Below are positions 5,549 through 6,602 of a stretch of DNA of 6,602 bases, in pieces. Under the pieces are notes generated by a model. The model made no database searches, was not told the DNA's origin, and saw only the letters and a list, made by a program, of their open reading frames with translations. Positions within the stretch are counted from its first letter, which is position 1; each line of letters starts with the position of its first letter. Both the position numbers and the translations under genes were made by a program. This stretch comes from Candidatus Poribacteria bacterium (lineage in GTDB: Bacteria > Poribacteria > WGA-4E > WGA-3G), in assembly GCA_007571355.1 (NCBI GenBank), contig RKRO01000010.1:1-6602 (forward strand), given 5' to 3'.

Positions 5549-5569
5549 AACACTCGGATAGTTAAGCAA
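5541..5569 (-). promoter_or_regulatory. Candidate promoter for the HAD gene
   Basis: Minus strand TTGCTT (5564-5569), 17-base spacer, TATACT (5541-5546). This places a start near 5534 and a leader of about 70 bases before the ATG at 5462. Its -10 overlaps the -10 of the rightward promoter, so the two are probably mutually exclusive. Confidence 0.5.
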
Positions 5570-5623
5570 GTCCTTTTAGCGTTACAAGGAATATTTCAAC
5601 ACAACAAAGAAGGAAACTTAAGA

Positions 5624-6602
5624 ATGCGGATCGATTTCAGACGTTTGAGCGAAACACAAATCTATCTTAACTTAGCGGGCACTATCGCCATACTGCTTGT
5701 TGTCGTCTTGAGTAGTTGCGAACGGCTCCAAAAGCCCCTCATGACAGCGGAAACACACGACACCTCCCAGACAACAGGGATCACAATTTTAGGCGGAACC
5801 TCCGGCGGAAGCTTTTCGCCATTTGCGACTGCAGTGCGCGACATCTCCGCACAGTCTGAACTTCAGTTGGAAATAGCCGTTGAAACCTCACCAGGCTCTG
5901 TTGAAAACACGCGACGCATCAATGAAAACTCGGCTTACCTCGGCGTTGCTTTCGCCTCAGAAAGCTATTTAGGTTACCACGGACAGGAAATTTTCGCTGA
6001 AGAGGGAGCTAAAACCAATATACGTTCAGTGACGCTGCTCTATATCGCCTATGCCCAAACGGTTGTGCTTGCAAATAGTGACATTCATCAGTTTGAAGAC
6101 TTAATTGCGAAAAAAATAGCAATGGGTCAAATGGGGTCAGGTTCCGCACAAACGATGGAACGCTTGGCGAGATCAGCTGGCATCTGGGACCAAATCATAC
6201 CTGTGTATAAAGGTAATAACGATGGTGCAGAAGCACTCCGGACCGGAGAAGCGGATGCTTTTCAAATGTTAGTCAGTGTACCGAACGACGCAATGGCACG
6301 ACTCGCTACAACCCACGCAATCAGAATGCTTGATATGGACGCGCCTGCACAGGCATCCCAATTCTATGAACAGTATCCGTTTTACTTATCTGGCACCCTA
6401 CCCATGGAGGCATACGGAGGCAAGGTCGCCCCTGTGAACACACTACTGATGCCAACACTGCTTATCGCTCACAAAGATGTACCAGCGGAAACTGTTTATG
6501 CACTCCTACAACAGGTTTACACTGCAGAAGGCTTGAAAGCACTGCAGGACGCTACCGGCGGCGCAGCAGCAGATAAAACAACAGTTGAAAATACGCCAAA
6601 AG
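5624..6602 (+). CDS. TAXI-family TRAP transporter solute-binding lipoprotein, 3' end outside window
   Basis: The first 326 residues are visible and the frame runs off the window without a stop. AAGGAA sits 8 bases before the ATG. Residues 17-32 form a hydrophobic signal ending in a lipobox 'VLSSC' (C32), so the mature protein should be lipid-anchored outside the inner membrane. From residue 52 the TAXI pattern runs in order: 'ITILGGTSGGSFSPFATA', 'EIAVETSPGSVENTRRI', a Gly-rich block 'MGQMGSGSAQTMERL' (168-182), 'LRTGEADAFQML', and the family hallmark 'YEQYPFYLSGTLPMEAYGG' (248-266). It binds a small anionic solute and hands it to a TRAP membrane permease, whose gene would be expected to the right of the window. 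The ligand cannot be read from sequence; TAXI proteins are often linked to glutamate or other carboxylates. A lipid anchor is less usual than a free periplasmic form. Confidence 0.88.
   Translation, partial: MRIDFRRLSETQIYLNLAGTIAILLVVVLSSCERLQKPLMTAETHDTSQTTGITILGGTSGGSFSPFATAVRDISAQSELQLEIAVETSPGSVENTRRINENSAYLGVAFASESYLGYHGQEIFAEEGAKTNIRSVTLLYIAYAQTVVLANSDIHQFEDLIAKKIAMGQMGSGSAQTMERLARSAGIWDQIIPVYKGNNDGAEALRTGEADAFQMLVSVPNDAMARLATTHAIRMLDMDAPAQASQFYEQYPFYLSGTLPMEAYGGKVAPVNTLLMPTLLIAHKDVPAETVYALLQQVYTAEGLKALQDATGGAAADKTTVENTPK

Noticed and set aside
5571..5590. TCCTT-N10-AAGGA hairpin in the TAXI leader as a riboswitch or attenuator
   Set aside because: A 5-bp stem with a 10-base loop is too weak, and no conserved riboswitch features are present.
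5662..5844. Minus-strand open frame opposite the TAXI gene start
   Set aside because: It covers the signal peptide and first strand of a clear TAXI protein on the other strand and has no recognisable content.

Overview
The window most likely comes from an uncultivated, moderately GC-rich bacterium, with Candidatus Poribacteria (sponge-associated or marine) as my best guess. That guess rests on recalled family patterns: paired dockerin-like repeats of the type 'DGVVNIQDLV', a secreted internalin-type LRR protein with a glycoside-hydrolase-like barrel, and a PL22-like lyase. No rRNA, tRNA, CRISPR array or complete mobile element is visible.

Layout, left to right. (1) 1-166 has no gene but holds two copies of a 30-base repeat with a small palindromic core. 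(2) 167-990, minus strand, is an accessory patch. It holds a broken HigB-type toxin remnant (in-frame stop at codon 6, C-terminal half missing), then a small acidic ORF without a good start, which overlaps by 23 bases an intact basic 163-residue protein with a PD-(D/E)XK-nuclease-like signature. (3) 991-1122 is a gap with a weak promoter candidate. (4) 1123-4091, minus strand, is a two-gene carbohydrate unit. A cytoplasmic PL22-like oligogalacturonate lyase is followed after 11 bases by an AT-rich gene for a secreted LRR/TIM-barrel-like/dockerin protein. (5) 4136-4579, minus strand, is a hicAB toxin-antitoxin pair with its own strong promoter, flanked by a 9-base direct repeat. (6) 4632-5462, minus strand, encodes a HAD-superfamily phosphatase-like hydrolase. 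(7) 5463-5623 is a divergent control region where the -10 boxes for the two directions overlap. (8) 5624-6602, plus strand, is the start of a TAXI-type TRAP solute-binding lipoprotein, cut by the window edge.

Together the window mixes nutrient acquisition (secreted carbohydrate-active protein, oligouronide lyase, TRAP uptake) with small accessory toxin-antitoxin-like modules. The least explained part is the acidic-ORF/basic nuclease-like pair beside the HigB remnant. Everything else fits known families, though the LRR-barrel-dockerin architecture is notable.
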